From Uranotaenia lowii (lineage: Eukaryota > Arthropoda > Insecta > Diptera > Culicidae): a stretch of DNA of 64,000 nt. Below are positions 10,477 to 22,742 of this stretch, piece by piece (the stretch's first letter is position 1; the number at the start of each line of letters is the position of its first letter). Under the pieces are notes generated by a model, which had not been told where the DNA came from, ran no database searches, and saw only the letters and a program-made list of their open reading frames with translations. A program made the position numbers and the translations under genes. The stretch spans positions 238,886,750 to 238,950,749 of the forward strand of contig NC_073693.1 of assembly GCF_029784155.1 (NCBI RefSeq), written 5' to 3'.

Positions 10477-12962
10477 CCGTCAAACGGGACATCATGCAAC
10501 AGCGGGGTTAGATGCAACATTTATATAACACCACACTGAATCAATTTTTAATTGAATGTATCCTAAAGTTATCTTTTAATGATTACAAAATGATGATGAC
10601 ATAATTTCTCGCATCTTAAGCTGGTTTTATATTTATATTTTTCTAACAATCACCCATTTTTTCCAAATAAATAGGTATTTTTATAATACAGTTAGGTGCC
10701 TGGGGTAAAATGCAAATCAAAGAAACACCTTTTAAATCTAGTTTCCATGTGCAGGAATAGGAATGTTTTGCATCACGCGTTTGTAAACATTGATATTTCA
10801 TTCATCCAAACATTTATTTTGATGATTTCAGCTTGTAGAATTTTTGGTAGTATTATTTAACCCCTGAGAGTATGCAGTATCCTTATTTTCAGAAAAAATG
10901 TGAAAATTAGTTTTTACATACCAAAAAAATTCTGCAATTGGTGTTTTCATGTGTAATGGTCTTTAAGGTATCGCATACGTGTTCATAAGATTTTTCACTA
11001 AAACAAAGTTTGTTGCAAGTTACCCATTTTCTAAGGAGGGTAAAAATCGCATGTTTTTAGAAAATTAAAAATAACTGAAGAAACCAATAACTCTAGTTTA
11101 CAAAATTAGAAAAAATCGTGAACTTTATTGACAGACCTATATTTTTAATGTAAAATCGAGCGCTGAATCCGAAAATGGAATTAAAAAAAATTCTCAGTTA
11201 AACAGTTTTTGAGTTATGCTCCAATTATGAAATTTCCAACAATAAAAAAAAGAATTTTTACTCAGATTAAAATATCTCGGACTGCATAACATCAATTGGA
11301 AATCTCGATTTTGCATATTAAAGGTGAATAAATTTTCTATCGATAATTTCAACTTCATGTTTGCGTATAATCAATAGTATTGTTGATATTCGTGACTTTA
11401 TGATAGAAAGAATTATAAAAAACGCATTTTTTTAGAGAAAATTTGGTTTCAGCGGAAGTTTTATACTCGATGGTAACATTTAAAATATCTGAATTTCTAT
11501 TGGCCTGAAATGTCAATTCAAAACAAAGATTTCAAGAAGTTATTTTTAAGAATCGATTTAAAATTGAAGAAGTTATGATTACTTTACCATATTCGAAATT
11601 TTTGCATTTTTGAATAACTTATCGAACCGCAGTGTACTAATCATAGTATACGAAGAATTAAACATGGAAAATCTCACTCGCTTCAATTCAAAATTATTTA
11701 TCAGCTTACCAGAAGGTCACAAGCCAAATTTCAGAAAGATCTGACCATGGGAAGGGTTTCCTTGAGTCTCAAACGTGAATTTGATATTAAGGTATTATGC
11801 TCGGAAGGAACAAAAATACTGGTTTTTCATCAATAACCTTTTTCATCACAAGCCAATTGTTTTTTATGATTGATTTTATTAAAGTTTAAGTTAAGACAAA
11901 TATTTCACCCGAAGACTGCAACACGATTGGACTTGAAACAAAAAAGTTTTGTCTCAAATTTTGTCTAACACGCAATGAGTACTTTTTACGCATTGCGTTT
12001 TATACGATTTAATTTAATTTATTTTATTAGAGAGGCTTGCTTGGTAGATTCGCCTCTAGTTTTATACGAGAAATTTCGGCCAAAATACAATCTTTGAACC
12101 GCAATAACTTTTCTGTTTCAAGTCCAATCGTGTTGCAGTCTTCGGGTAAAATATTTGTTTTAACTTAAACTTTAATAAAAAATTAATCGAAAAAAAACAA
12201 TCAGCTTGTGACGAAAAAAGTTATTAACGAAAAACCAGTATATATTGGTCCTTCCGAACATAATATCTAAAAATTAAATTCACGTTTGAGACTCAAGTTA
12301 CCCCTCCCCATGGTAAGATCTTCTAAAATTTGGCATGTGACTTTCTGGTAAGCAAGATTGGCCATGTTTAATTCTCCGTATACTATGATAAGTACACTGC
12401 GGTTCGATAAATTATTCAAAACTGCAAAAATTTCTAATATTGTAAAGTAATCATAACTTCTTCAATTTTCAACCGATTCTGAAAAATAACTGCTTGAAAT
12501 CTTTGTTTTGAATTGACATTTCAGGCCAATAGAAAATCAGGTTTTTTAAATGTTACCATCGAGTATAAAACTTCCGCTGAAACCAAATTTTCTCTAAAAC
12601 AATGCGTTTTTTTTATAATTCTTTCTATCATAAAGTTACGAATATCAACAATACTATTGATTTCACGCAGAAATGAAGTTGAAATTATCGATAGAAAATT
12701 TATTCACCTTTAATATGCAAAATCGAGATTTCCAATTGATGTTATGCAGTCCGAGATATTTAAATTTAAGTAAAAGTACTTTTTATATTTTTTTCAAATT
12801 TTCATAATTGGAGCATAACTTAAAAACTGTTTAACTGAGAATTTTTTTAATTCCATTTTCGGATTCAGCGCACTATTTCACATTAAAAATGATTACTTAG
12901 TTAAAAAATGGTGTAAACTAGTGTAATTTTTCTCTCTACGCCAATTTGATGTCCCGTCATCC
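10477..12962 (-). mobile_element. Family A TIR element, copy 1 (contains large palindrome)
   Basis: The ends are CCGTCAAACGGGACATCATG at the left and, reading the other strand from the right, GATGACGGGACATCAAATTG. In minus orientation the sequence matches copies at 27952 and 47962 over several blocks: CAACAAACTTTGTTTTA, a CACCAATTGCAG block, an ACGCGTGAT block, AGATTTAAAAGGTG, and the terminal GCATCTAACCC-GCTGTTGCATGATG. The copy is expanded by the palindrome at 11090-12925. No transposase seen. Confidence 0.7.
11090..12925. repeat. Large inverted repeat (arms about 0.85 kb)
   Basis: The left arm (about 11090-11955) and right arm (about 12108-12925) are reverse complements with modest divergence. 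Matching blocks include CTATCGATAATTTCAACTTC with its complement near 12670, TTGCATATTAAAGGTGAATA with its complement near 12705, and CAACACGATTGGACTTGAAA with its complement near 12125. The spacer is about 150 bp. If transcribed, it would fold into one very long hairpin. No protein coding is visible. Confidence 0.8.
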
Positions 12963-12965
12963 TTG

Positions 12966-14908
12966 AAACTTTTGATTCATAGGGGTAGGATTAACTGTGA
13001 ACATAAGTTTTTTAGAAGCCATTGAAGTTGAAAATTTATGCATGTTTCCCCAGTTGACGGTACTGCTTAAATGTGAAGCTTGAATTGATATTCCTCAATT
13101 TTGTACCATCTTTCCGAAATTTGATGTTCAAACCCCTCTATAAGTATTGTTAAAATAAGAATCATTTATGATTAAGGATGCCGATTCTAAGAACTTTGAG
13201 TTCATAATTCAGAATCCTAGATTCTAAAATTTCTATTTAAAATTTAACGCCAAAACAAAATTCGTTTCTGTTTATTGATACATTCTCCATTATAATCCTA
13301 ATCATGACTTCATTTTCAATTTGAGTTTCCTGCAGACCAACCAAATTAAAAATATTGCATCATTTCCCGGTACTCAAACTCCCGCAAAGGGGATACCCCA
13401 AATTGATATATGATCCAGTCATTTCCCAGGAATCCTTTAGGTACGGACTACTGAACCAATCGAAAGTCGATTGAAGATTGAACATCCAATCCAACACAAC
13501 CCATTATGCTCCCACTGAAACTACTTACCGTAAAAATCCCAAAACAGATTTCAATTCACCATCTGGACATCCCAGCTCAATCAATTTGTCCCGGTTGTTG
13601 CCTGGATGTTGCCAGGCACATACGTAGGCAATGATGTATTTTGATTGAACCCTCGAAAATCCTTCCTTTCTTGCTTCCTTAGTCGAGGGTCGCCACGAGC
13701 TGACCCATAAATAAATATATATCGAACCACAACAACACTCGCTGCACTTTTTTTTTTGCTTCTCTGCTTCCCAGCTTCACACTATACCTACTGCCTGCGG
13801 GGCAATGAATACAATCAATCGAGAAAATAAATACCCCTCACTGCTCCAGGCCACGTGGCGCTTTTCCCCAGTCAAACCCCAAACATCCTCCTACACAACG
13901 TGCAGCAGCACCAAATGAGAAAATCTCACGAGATTTTCCCCCCACTGACCGCCCACAAAATGGAGCGGGATGATGATAACGTTCTTCACGTCACCTTGCC
14001 GAGGCGATAAATCTTCACCTGGTTTTGGTTCGGGCCTCGAAGCTCGAGAAGGTGGAATGACAAATATTTTCCTATCTCCGTTTTGGTTGATTTGAAGAGA
14101 TTTTTCTTATTTTTTTAGAAAACCACAATAGCACTCTAACAGCAGCCGATGACCAGTCTTGGTCGTCGCCAAGAATCATCAAAAAGTGCCCGTGTCCCCC
14201 ACAAGGGCATTTGGGATCGAGTCTTTTCGATTCCCCCGAAACAAACTGTTCGCACTCTCAGCTGCTGTTTTTTCACCACGACCGCAAAGTCGTTATTTTA
14301 GCCCGAATGTATGCAAGTACACTAAATATCGAACACCGCCACGAGGCAGGCAGCAGGACCCAAGATCCCAAGACGCCCGAATCGGATGCCGCGACGCACC
14401 AGACTGCGAGATTCGATAAAATTTGGCGAGATAAAAACACAGTTGCTTCCCCTTTTTTTCGGATCCCATCCATACGAACGACAAAACGGATGCTCCGCTC
14501 GCTCTGATATGGATGCGGGAGCTGACATTGACATCTAACAGAGCAGAGTTTTCCACATCCTATCGGTACCATACATGTGGTGGGTAGTAAACAGCAGCTT
14601 CATCCCACCCGTTGATGACGTTTTTTGGGGAGCATAACCAGCCCATGAGAATGGTGTGATGACCATAGTGATGGTGAGCTGACGAGAGTGGTGGGAAATT
14701 TTGAGAGAGAAACCAACGTGCCGAAGATTTGGCCGCCCGCCCGGGAACAAACAAACTGCTCGATCCGGTATCCGGATGGGCGCAAAGGATCCCCCATCCT
14801 GGTGCGTATCAGATTGACAGTGATGGTGAGGCGTGTCGAATACGAGTTTTTTTTAATTCATAATATTATCTTAATCATAACACTAGGGAACAGCATTTTT
14901 GGTGCCTA
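12966..14908. other. Noncoding DNA with a higher-GC block (about 13560-14840)
   Basis: From about 13560 the base composition rises clearly above the surrounding AT-rich DNA, with CG-containing words and overlapping open frames on both strands around 14159-14572. None of the translations resembles a known protein, and no consistent exon structure was found. It may be unique-sequence regulatory DNA, a UTR exon, or an old element; I cannot tell which. Confidence 0.35.
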
Positions 14909-15069
14909 AAGGGTGTCCACGATGAAATTGGCACACACAAAATTGATTCGCAAAATTCAAGTTTTCATCCGGTTGCCATCAAATTTTCTGGGATTGAAAA
15001 ATTACTATTAAACTTCATTTAAACATTTTACTCGTATTTTATTAACAGTCCATACGCAAATGCCCATGA

Positions 15070-15825
15070 CTTGGCCTTAACCCCGGCCAAAAGATTCTGC
15101 ACAACCTGTGAATCAACCGTTTTTTGCATGTAAACCCATACTTTTTTCAGTTCGTTGCATGTAAACCCATACTTTTTTCAGTTTAGGTCGTCTAAGAAGG
15201 TGCTGCTTCATAATCGCGCAGTACTTCTCGATGGGGCGGAGCTCCGGAGTGTTGGGAGGGTTGCACATTTTCGGCACGAAATTGACCTTATTGTCCGCAT
15301 ACCACTTCAGCACGTCCTTGGAGTAGTGTCATGAGACCAAATCCGGCCAGAAGATTGTTGGGACGTTGTGGGCCTTCAGGAGAGGAAGCAGCCGCTTCTG
15401 GACGCACTCTTCCATGTACACCTGTCCGTACATCGTGTCCTGGGCTACTCTGCTTCCCGCAAGTGCAGATGGCTTGCCAAACCAAAAATTTATTCGCAAA
15501 TTTGGACATCTTCTGAGGACGGATGTGATCCGGAACGCTGAACTTATCCTTGGCCGTGAAAAACAGGTTGCCGGGGATCTGTTTGAAGTCGGCCTTCACA
15601 TATGTTTCGTCGTCCATGATGCAGCATTCAACTTTCGTTAGCATGTTGAGGTACAGCTCCCTAGCACGGGGTTTGGCGGACTTCGGCTTAGGTGCAGGTT
15701 CTTAGCCACATCCCGAACGGAGGCGTTTGGGTTTCGGTTGAAGGCTCCAACTACGCGGTTGTGATTTTTAGTGTTGTACGGAATAATTTTTCCTTCACTT
15801 CTGGGCTTCCGATCGGTGGTCAATC
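15070..15825 (-). pseudogene. Mariner D37E transposase, catalytic part (broken)
   Basis: The minus strand encodes TTDRKPRSEGK at the start of this piece, then after a deletion the segment with CIMDDETYVKADF (first catalytic Asp), KFLVWQAIC, FWPDLVS (second Asp) and TPELRPIEKY (catalytic Glu). I count 37 residues between the second Asp and the Glu, which defines the D37E group. Breaks include a TGA just after FWPDLVS, a deletion or frameshift near 15640-15690, and a 31-bp tandem duplication at about 15120-15182. Transposases of this family cut and paste DNA at TA sites; this copy is dead. Its N-terminal part continues at 22609-22742 and 25314-25340. Confidence 0.85.
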
Positions 15826-15828
15826 GTT

Positions 15829-16328
15829 NNNNNNNNNNNNNNNNNNNNNNNNNNNNNNNNNNNNNNNNNNNNNNNNNNNNNNNNNNNNNNNNNNNNNNNN
15901 NNNNNNNNNNNNNNNNNNNNNNNNNNNNNNNNNNNNNNNNNNNNNNNNNNNNNNNNNNNNNNNNNNNNNNNNNNNNNNNNNNNNNNNNNNNNNNNNNNNN
16001 NNNNNNNNNNNNNNNNNNNNNNNNNNNNNNNNNNNNNNNNNNNNNNNNNNNNNNNNNNNNNNNNNNNNNNNNNNNNNNNNNNNNNNNNNNNNNNNNNNNN
16101 NNNNNNNNNNNNNNNNNNNNNNNNNNNNNNNNNNNNNNNNNNNNNNNNNNNNNNNNNNNNNNNNNNNNNNNNNNNNNNNNNNNNNNNNNNNNNNNNNNNN
16201 NNNNNNNNNNNNNNNNNNNNNNNNNNNNNNNNNNNNNNNNNNNNNNNNNNNNNNNNNNNNNNNNNNNNNNNNNNNNNNNNNNNNNNNNNNNNNNNNNNNN
16301 NNNNNNNNNNNNNNNNNNNNNNNNNNNN
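15829..16328. other. Assembly gap of exactly 500 N
   Basis: Exactly 500 undetermined bases, a common placeholder size. The gap should contain the end of the BEL/Pao polyprotein and its 3' LTR. The mariner flank resumes at its left edge, so the true length is unknown. Confidence 0.95.
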
Positions 16329-19300
16329 ACAAAAAATGGTTGGGTGTCAAAGATTCCTGGTCAGCTGTTTCCAAGGGGAGGTGTGTCAACGGCCTGGAGT
16401 TGACGATGGATTCCGCTTCACAAAGAACAGTGACGAAGACTTCGTCGGTAGGAGAACGTGATTCATGTAATGCATTCATTGCCACTTTCACCGTGCGTAC
16501 CATCCTCTCCCACGCACCGCCCATGTGCGGAGAGGAAGGGGGATTGAATAGCCATTCGGTTTCCGCGTTCGTGAATGTCGAAGCTAACCCTTGATTCAGC
16601 ATTTTTATTTCGTTCCGGAGCTCGCGACTCGCGCCGACAAAGTTTGTGCCATTGTCGCTGAACACCTTCAGTGGGGGTCCACGGCGTGCGATGAATCGGC
16701 GTATAGCAAGCTTACAGGCTTCAGTTGACAATGACGTGACCGCTTCCAGGTGCACCGCTCTCACCACCAGGCAGGTGAACAAGGCCACCCACCTTTTGAC
16801 GTTGGATCGCCCAATCTTGATCGAATATGGACCGAAGTAATCGATGCCTACCACGGAAAACGGCCTTCCTCCTGGTGTCACTCGTTCTTCCGGAAGAGGC
16901 GCCATTCGTGGTGCTTCCGGTTTCGCCTTGTATACCTTGCACCAACAGCATCCTTTCGCCACCCGACGTACAACGGCTCTAAGTTCGGAAATGTAGAACT
17001 TTTGCCGCAACTCGTTCACAACGGTCTCACCGTAACTATGCGCATATTTTCTGTGGTACCAATCTACTAGCAACTCCGTCACACGATGACCTTTGGGCAA
17101 AATGATGGGGTACTTGGCATCAAACGCGGCAAACGGCGAATACTCGGTTCTACTCTGCATTCTAACTATTCCCGTTTCGTCTACAAACGGCGACAGCTTA
17201 CGAAGAGGACTGGTTTTCCCTAGCTTGCAGCTTAAGTTTTTGGGATCCGATTTGAGTTTTTCCAATATGATGATTTCATCCGGGTACGCCTCACTTTGAG
17301 CAAGACGCCATAGAGCTCTTTCAGCGTACTGGAAGTCAATCTGACTCAGTTCGCCTACCGTAGTTGCTTGTTTCACCTGGCCAGTTTTTCTTACGTGATT
17401 CCTCCAACTGAACATGAACGACACGGTCCTCAAAAGACGTTCCCACTTGGAAAACTTTCCTAAATCGTACAACAGGTCCATCACTTCTCGATGCGCATGT
17501 ACTGGTCGCAGTTCCTCGACGATCTCAACTGGCTTAACCATCTTCTGTGGCCATTCCGTTTCGGCAAGGTACAGGAACTCTGGCCCGATGAACCACCTAC
17601 TATCCGATTTCAAACAGGGACCTTTTCCCCATTTTGTCGCCTCGTCCGCTACGTTTTCTTTGGTAGGGACCCAGCGCCACTCATCAACGTTGGTCAGTTC
17701 TTGGATTTCACCCACTCGAAACGCCACGTACGGCCGGTACTTCATGGCATCCGACTTGATCCATGACAATACTGTGCTGGAATCGCTCCAAAAGAACTTT
17801 TGCTTGATTGGAATAGAGTGTCCTTGGGCAATTGATTTAGACAATCGGCTACCGATTACTGCTGCTTCCAGCTCCAAGCGGGGCATTGATAACGGCTTTA
17901 ATGGAGCCACTCTAGCCTTGGAAGATACTAAAATACATCGAGGCTGTCCACAGTCAACTATCCGGAAGTATGCCACAGCTGAATACGCGTTCTCTCCTGC
18001 ATCAACAAATACGTGCATCTGCAACGTTTGATAACTATCTTTCGCATAATTAGGGAAGTAGCAACGTGGGATTCTAACTACATCCATCTCTCGGAACACA
18101 TCTAACCATCTCGTCCATAGTGATTCGATCTCCGGTGGAACTGGATCATCCCAGCCCACAGAGTTTCTCCACAACGCTTGGATCAACACCTTGGCCTGTA
18201 TCAACAAATGCGCAAGTAAGCCTAAAGGGTCAAAAAGACTCATGACGAATTTCAATATCATTCTTTTCGAGAGAACTACTTTTCCGGCAATCAATTGTTG
18301 CAAATCATCCCGTAGCAGAACTCTGTAGCCGAACTGATCGCTGTCTGGGTACCAAGTCATACCAAGTACGCGTTCGCTTTGGTACACTGTATTGTCGCTA
18401 AATTGCTTCGGTTCCGTAACACATTCTTGTCCAAGTTGGGAGAGAACTTGACTCGAATTCGATAGAAAATTCCTTAACTCCATACCTGCTGACGAGTGTA
18501 TCATACGAACCGTTTGGGTAAGTTCAACGACTTCTTCCAGGGTGTCCCTGCTATCCGCATAGTCGTCCACATAGTGGCCCTCGATTATGGCCTTGACTGC
18601 TTCCGGATACTGCTCCTCCCATCGTTTAGCATTCCAATTCTTTACGTGCTGTGCCGAGCAGGGTGAGCACGTAGCACCGAACGTGGCCACGTCCATCACG
18701 TACACTTCTGGTTGCGAATTCGGTTCCTCGGACCACAAAAATCTTTGCGCTTGCTGATCCTCCCGTCGAATTTTCACCTGGTGGTACATTTCTCGAATGT
18801 CCCCAGTAACACACACTTGTCTTTGCCGGAAACGGTACAAAACAGTCGGCAACGCAGTTAACATGTCCGGACCTTTCAGGAGCATATCATTCAAACAAAC
18901 GTTTCCGGATTTCGCTGCCGCATCCCAGACGATGCGCAGTTTCCCGGGTTTCTTAGGGTTGGTGACCACGCTAATTGGGAGATACCATGTTCTGTAGGGG
19001 TCTGACTCATTTAGCTCCTGTTCGCTAGCTTTATGAGCGTACCCTTTGGCCAAGTAGTCTTGTATTTGCTTATTCACCTTCACACGTAACTCGGGATCCT
19101 TACTCAATTTTCGCTGCAGACATTGATTCCGCCTTTCAGCCATACCACGGCTCGGAGGAAAGCTAAACTTTTCGTAGCGCCAGAGTAGGCCCGTTTCGTA
19201 ATGCCCGTCTTCACGAAGACGAGTGGTTCTGTTCAAAATATCCACGGCTCGTCGATCGTTTCCTGATTGCGCGACTGGGGTCGCCGAGATGCCCAGGCGT

Positions 19301-21909
19301 TCAACAGCGAAAAATCCTTTCACGAGATCGTGCAAATCAGCCTCATTTTTATCCTCTGGACACTCAGCGATGTGCAAAGACGGAGAAACCTTCAGTTCTT
19401 GCGAACACTTGCTGGAACCACTAACGTTGCCACAAATCGTCCATCCTATTCTGGATTTCAACGCCACCGGCTCGTGTGCTTGACCTTCACGTCTGTTTAC
19501 TGGTACTGCAGCCTTGAAATTGTCCAGTCCAATCAATATTTTCGGGATTGCGTCCTGGTAACTATCCACTGGCAGTTTTCCCAAATAGGGATATCGTCGA
19601 ACCAAATAATCATAGCAAAGCGATTGCACCGGCAGGTCGAGTTTTTCAACCGTGCGTACGCCTTGAAGTGGTACACGCTTTTCACTGCGCAATCCAGAAA
19701 TCTCCAGATTCACTTTTCTTGAGCTGTTTTCACGCCGAGTCACGTTCGCTGTCCAGATCATACAGAGCGGAAGATGAACACCATCAATACCCAGCCGATC
19801 CGCCACGGATTGTTCCAAAAGCGTCGTCGACGAGCCATCGTCGAGGAAGGCGAATGTATGCAGTTTGACTGCTCCGTTGTACAAAATAACCGGCACAATT
19901 CGAAAAAGTGTAGATGATTTCATCTGCTGATGAAATGCAATCGTCGCTGAAGAGCTCTCCTTCGGTTGGCCTGGGTGTAGTAGGGTATGGTGTTCCAGAT
20001 CGCAACCAACGATCTCACACCTCCGTTTCGATTTACAAATCCACTTCCCATGTGGAATCAGGCATTTGTGACACAACTTGTGCTCAGACACTAGCTTCCA
20101 ACGATCGGGGACGATTAACGCTTTATAGTCCAGGCAGTCTCGAATTCGATGCGTAGTACTACGGCAGGCAAAACACGGTTTTGATTCGTTCTGCGGCCGA
20201 GGTTGTTCCTTTTTGGTGAAACGATCATAACGTGCCTCCTGCGGTTGAACATGAGTGTGGATGAAGGCCGTGTCTCGATCTTTCTTTTCCGGTTTCGTTG
20301 ATCTATTCGAAGGAGCTTCATACGTGAACGTAACATCGTTGGCAGCCGAGACAAGAACCGAAATGTAGTCGCAAAAAACTTCCAAATCCACTTTATCCAT
20401 TCTTCTCATGTACAAAGACCAGTCAAGACGATAATTTGCTGGAAGCTTTTGCACAAGCTCGTGCATCAGGCTGGGGTTGGTCAGATGTGACCGTAGATTC
20501 GCAGACCTCATATGGCCCACCAGGTTCTGAACCGCTACACCAAAATTGATAAGTGTCTCCAGCCGATCGGGTTTAGGTGCGGGCGTGCTTCTGACTTTCT
20601 GCAGCAAGGCTTGTACTAGTCGTTCCGGGTTTCCAAATAAATTCTCCAACATCGACATCACCAGTGGAACCGACGCAGGTTCGTATAAATTACTCCGAAC
20701 CGCGTCGAGTGCGCTTCCCTTCAGCGACTTCTGCAACCGCAGTAGATTCTCCGAATCCGAAAAGCCACAAACACTGGTCGAGTTCCGATAGCTGGAAATA
20801 AACTGCGACCAATCCTCGGGATTGCCATTGAAAACTGGTAACTCCTTATAACCCACTTGCCTGGCCGCTAGCTGACGTTGGAATCTATTCCAGTTCCCGT
20901 CGTGTTCTCCTGCTCCTTGGTCGTTGTTCGTCGGATGCTGATATCTCGGTTGATATTCCATCGGTTGATTGTGAGCCATCGACGTAATCGGATGGGCAAC
21001 AGGGAACGGCATGGCATTCACTGGCGGGGGCATTGGTTCCCATCGTTGATTGTAGCCGGTGGGAATGTTCGGTTGTTTGACTTTGGTCCCAATGGTTGGC
21101 AAACTCGATACTATCGGAGCTCCCGTACAATATGACACCATGGGAAAAGCCGGATAGTTGTTTCCCGTCACTACTGGTTGCTGGAGTGTGGATGTCAATT
21201 GTGGGACAAAGGAATTTGGTGGCAAAGACTGTGAATATGCAGGGAACTGCAAAGCTTCGGCACTAGCGGGGTTCACTTGCGTCGTTGGCAACATACCTGG
21301 CCTATTCTTCTTCACTGCTCCAGTGTAAACGGTGTTGTTCGTTGAAGTGACTGCTGGCAGCTGGGTCCCAGCTTGTTTACCCATACCTGCATTGATGCCA
21401 GATGGTGCTTGGGTTGTTTCTGCCACTGCCGTACCCATCTGCAGAACCGGATTTTGGTATAACCACTGCTGTACCTTACTGTCGGTGCTTTTCAAGCTTC
21501 TCCTACTCCGAACACTCACATCACCGTCTTCAGCCGCAGCTTCTTGTGCCAGCAAAGCATATTTTTTGGCGACGTTACTTAGCTGCACTTTTTCTTTTTC
21601 GGCCAGTATTTGCATTTGCACGTCCTTTTCCTCATCCAGCTTTCTCATCCGAAGAGTAAGACGTGAAGCTGACGACGTCCCGGACTTACTCGAACGAGAG
21701 GACGGTCCTCGTTTAGCTGCAGCGCTACAATCCGCGCACGTCCATGGGTGATCCTTTATTGATGAGTCCACTCCGACGCACGAAAAATGTCCCCACCTGG
21801 AACACACGTCACAGGCCACCATGGTCTGCTCTTCGTCAGGTTTCGAGCACATCATGCAATTATGTTGCATCTCATTGTTTTCATCGTTTGCGATTCGATT
21901 GCAGGACAT
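16329..21909 (-). CDS. BEL/Pao retrotransposon Gag-Pol polyprotein (C-terminus in gap)
   Basis: One long open frame, uninterrupted from the first ATG at 21909 to the gap (the open frame extends 18 codons further upstream without an ATG). Numbered from that upstream end of the frame (21963), domains in order are: a PHD-like zinc finger (about residues 36-79, Cys-rich with the WGHFSC motif); a charged coiled-coil-like stretch (100-150); a BEL-type Gag region (about 375-520, KELPVFNGNPEDWSQF); Cys/His knuckles (about 600-665); an aspartic protease with FLDDGSS (about 705); reverse transcriptase with YVDD (about 1129); RNase H with HVFVDAG and FFWSDSS; and an integrase with an HH-CC zinc region, GIDYFGP, FSDNGTNF and GGAWERM (about 1705-1820, the D,D,E residues). 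Such elements copy themselves through RNA and integrate the cDNA. All catalytic motifs that can be seen are intact, so this is a young copy. It sits inside a mariner transposase gene. Confidence 0.93.
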
Positions 21910-22608
21910 TTTGCTCCTCCCGAATCCGAATGATGAAATTTCTTTATAGTTTGTTGCCGCCAAAAAAGTAAAACCACCGTTCCGTTAGCGATAGTTTTAT
22001 TATGCTATAAAGCTGTAAAAGCGATGTAATGTTTAGATACATTTTTTATAATAAAGAAGTTTCTGTACTCACAAATTTCAGTGGCAACTTAAGATTCTTG
22101 GCGAACAACAACTAATTTAGCGTGAGGTGGTTTGCTCCTATTCTTGCTACCCTAGAATCATAAACGCTATATTTAACAAGAGGAGATTATTTTTAGCAAG
22201 TCGTAACTTACAATTGGTTCAATTTCTGTAATTTACAGCTTCTGTAAAACAACGTGATATTGCCAACACGCAACGTAACCTAGAATCGTAAAAAGAGGCT
22301 CATACAAGATTCCCTAACAGCTCATTTTGTGGTACTTACGATTTTGTTCGTAACAATCACGGTGAATCAAATCGTTATTAGAAAAAGCAATTCACGATAC
22401 AATTAACTGCAATTTAAAACTGTAAATTTATCTCCGGCTGAACCACGTTGAAACTAGCTAGCAATTTCCGTCTTTCCTCACTAAACTGACAATTTTCTAC
22501 TTTATGCTTCTCTTCCTCTGTTCTATTTCCTCTTCTTATTCTTCTCTCTTTCCACCTTCTACACGCTCAACTTCCAAAACCTTATCCATGGTTAAATCCG
22601 TGGCAACA
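21910..22608 (-). repeat. BEL/Pao 5' LTR and leader
   Basis: In minus orientation the LTR begins TGTTGCCACGG at 22608, directly next to mariner sequence. The inner boundary is not certain; it is probably near 22080, with the leader and primer binding site between there and the ORF. A CT-rich tract lies at about 22495-22560. The partner LTR would be in the gap, so the LTR ends cannot be confirmed by self-comparison. Confidence 0.6.
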
Positions 22609-22742
22609 TCAATCGTTCCTCGAACCGCCTTATCACCCGTGATACAGTGAAATTTGCGATTCCCAAAGTTTTAGCGATGGAACGATGCGAGAGATCCTTG
22701 TTTTCGTGATGAATGCGCAAGATTTGATCACGCACGAGCTGT
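22609..22742 (-). pseudogene. Mariner transposase, N-terminal helix-turn-helix segment
   Basis: The minus strand reads VRDQILRIHHENKDLSHRS, then SIAKTLGIANFTVSRVIRRF and EERL. This is a typical helix-turn-helix DNA-binding start of a mariner transposase. It joins in frame to TTDRKP at 15825 once the BEL/Pao insertion is removed. The preceding codons (ATG and MESKEQ) lie at about 25316-25340, on the far side of the second insertion. Confidence 0.85.

Noticed and set aside
14159..14572. Overlapping frames on both strands in a GC-rich block
   Set aside because: No recognisable domain, no consistent start or splice structure; several frames are open together, as expected from composition.
15692..16594. 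Open frames running across the N gap
   Set aside because: They are open only because the 500 N contain no stop; the real coding frame here is the minus-strand BEL/Pao polyprotein.
16646..21971. Many + strand open frames in this interval
   Set aside because: Shadows of the minus-strand polyprotein; no independent protein features.
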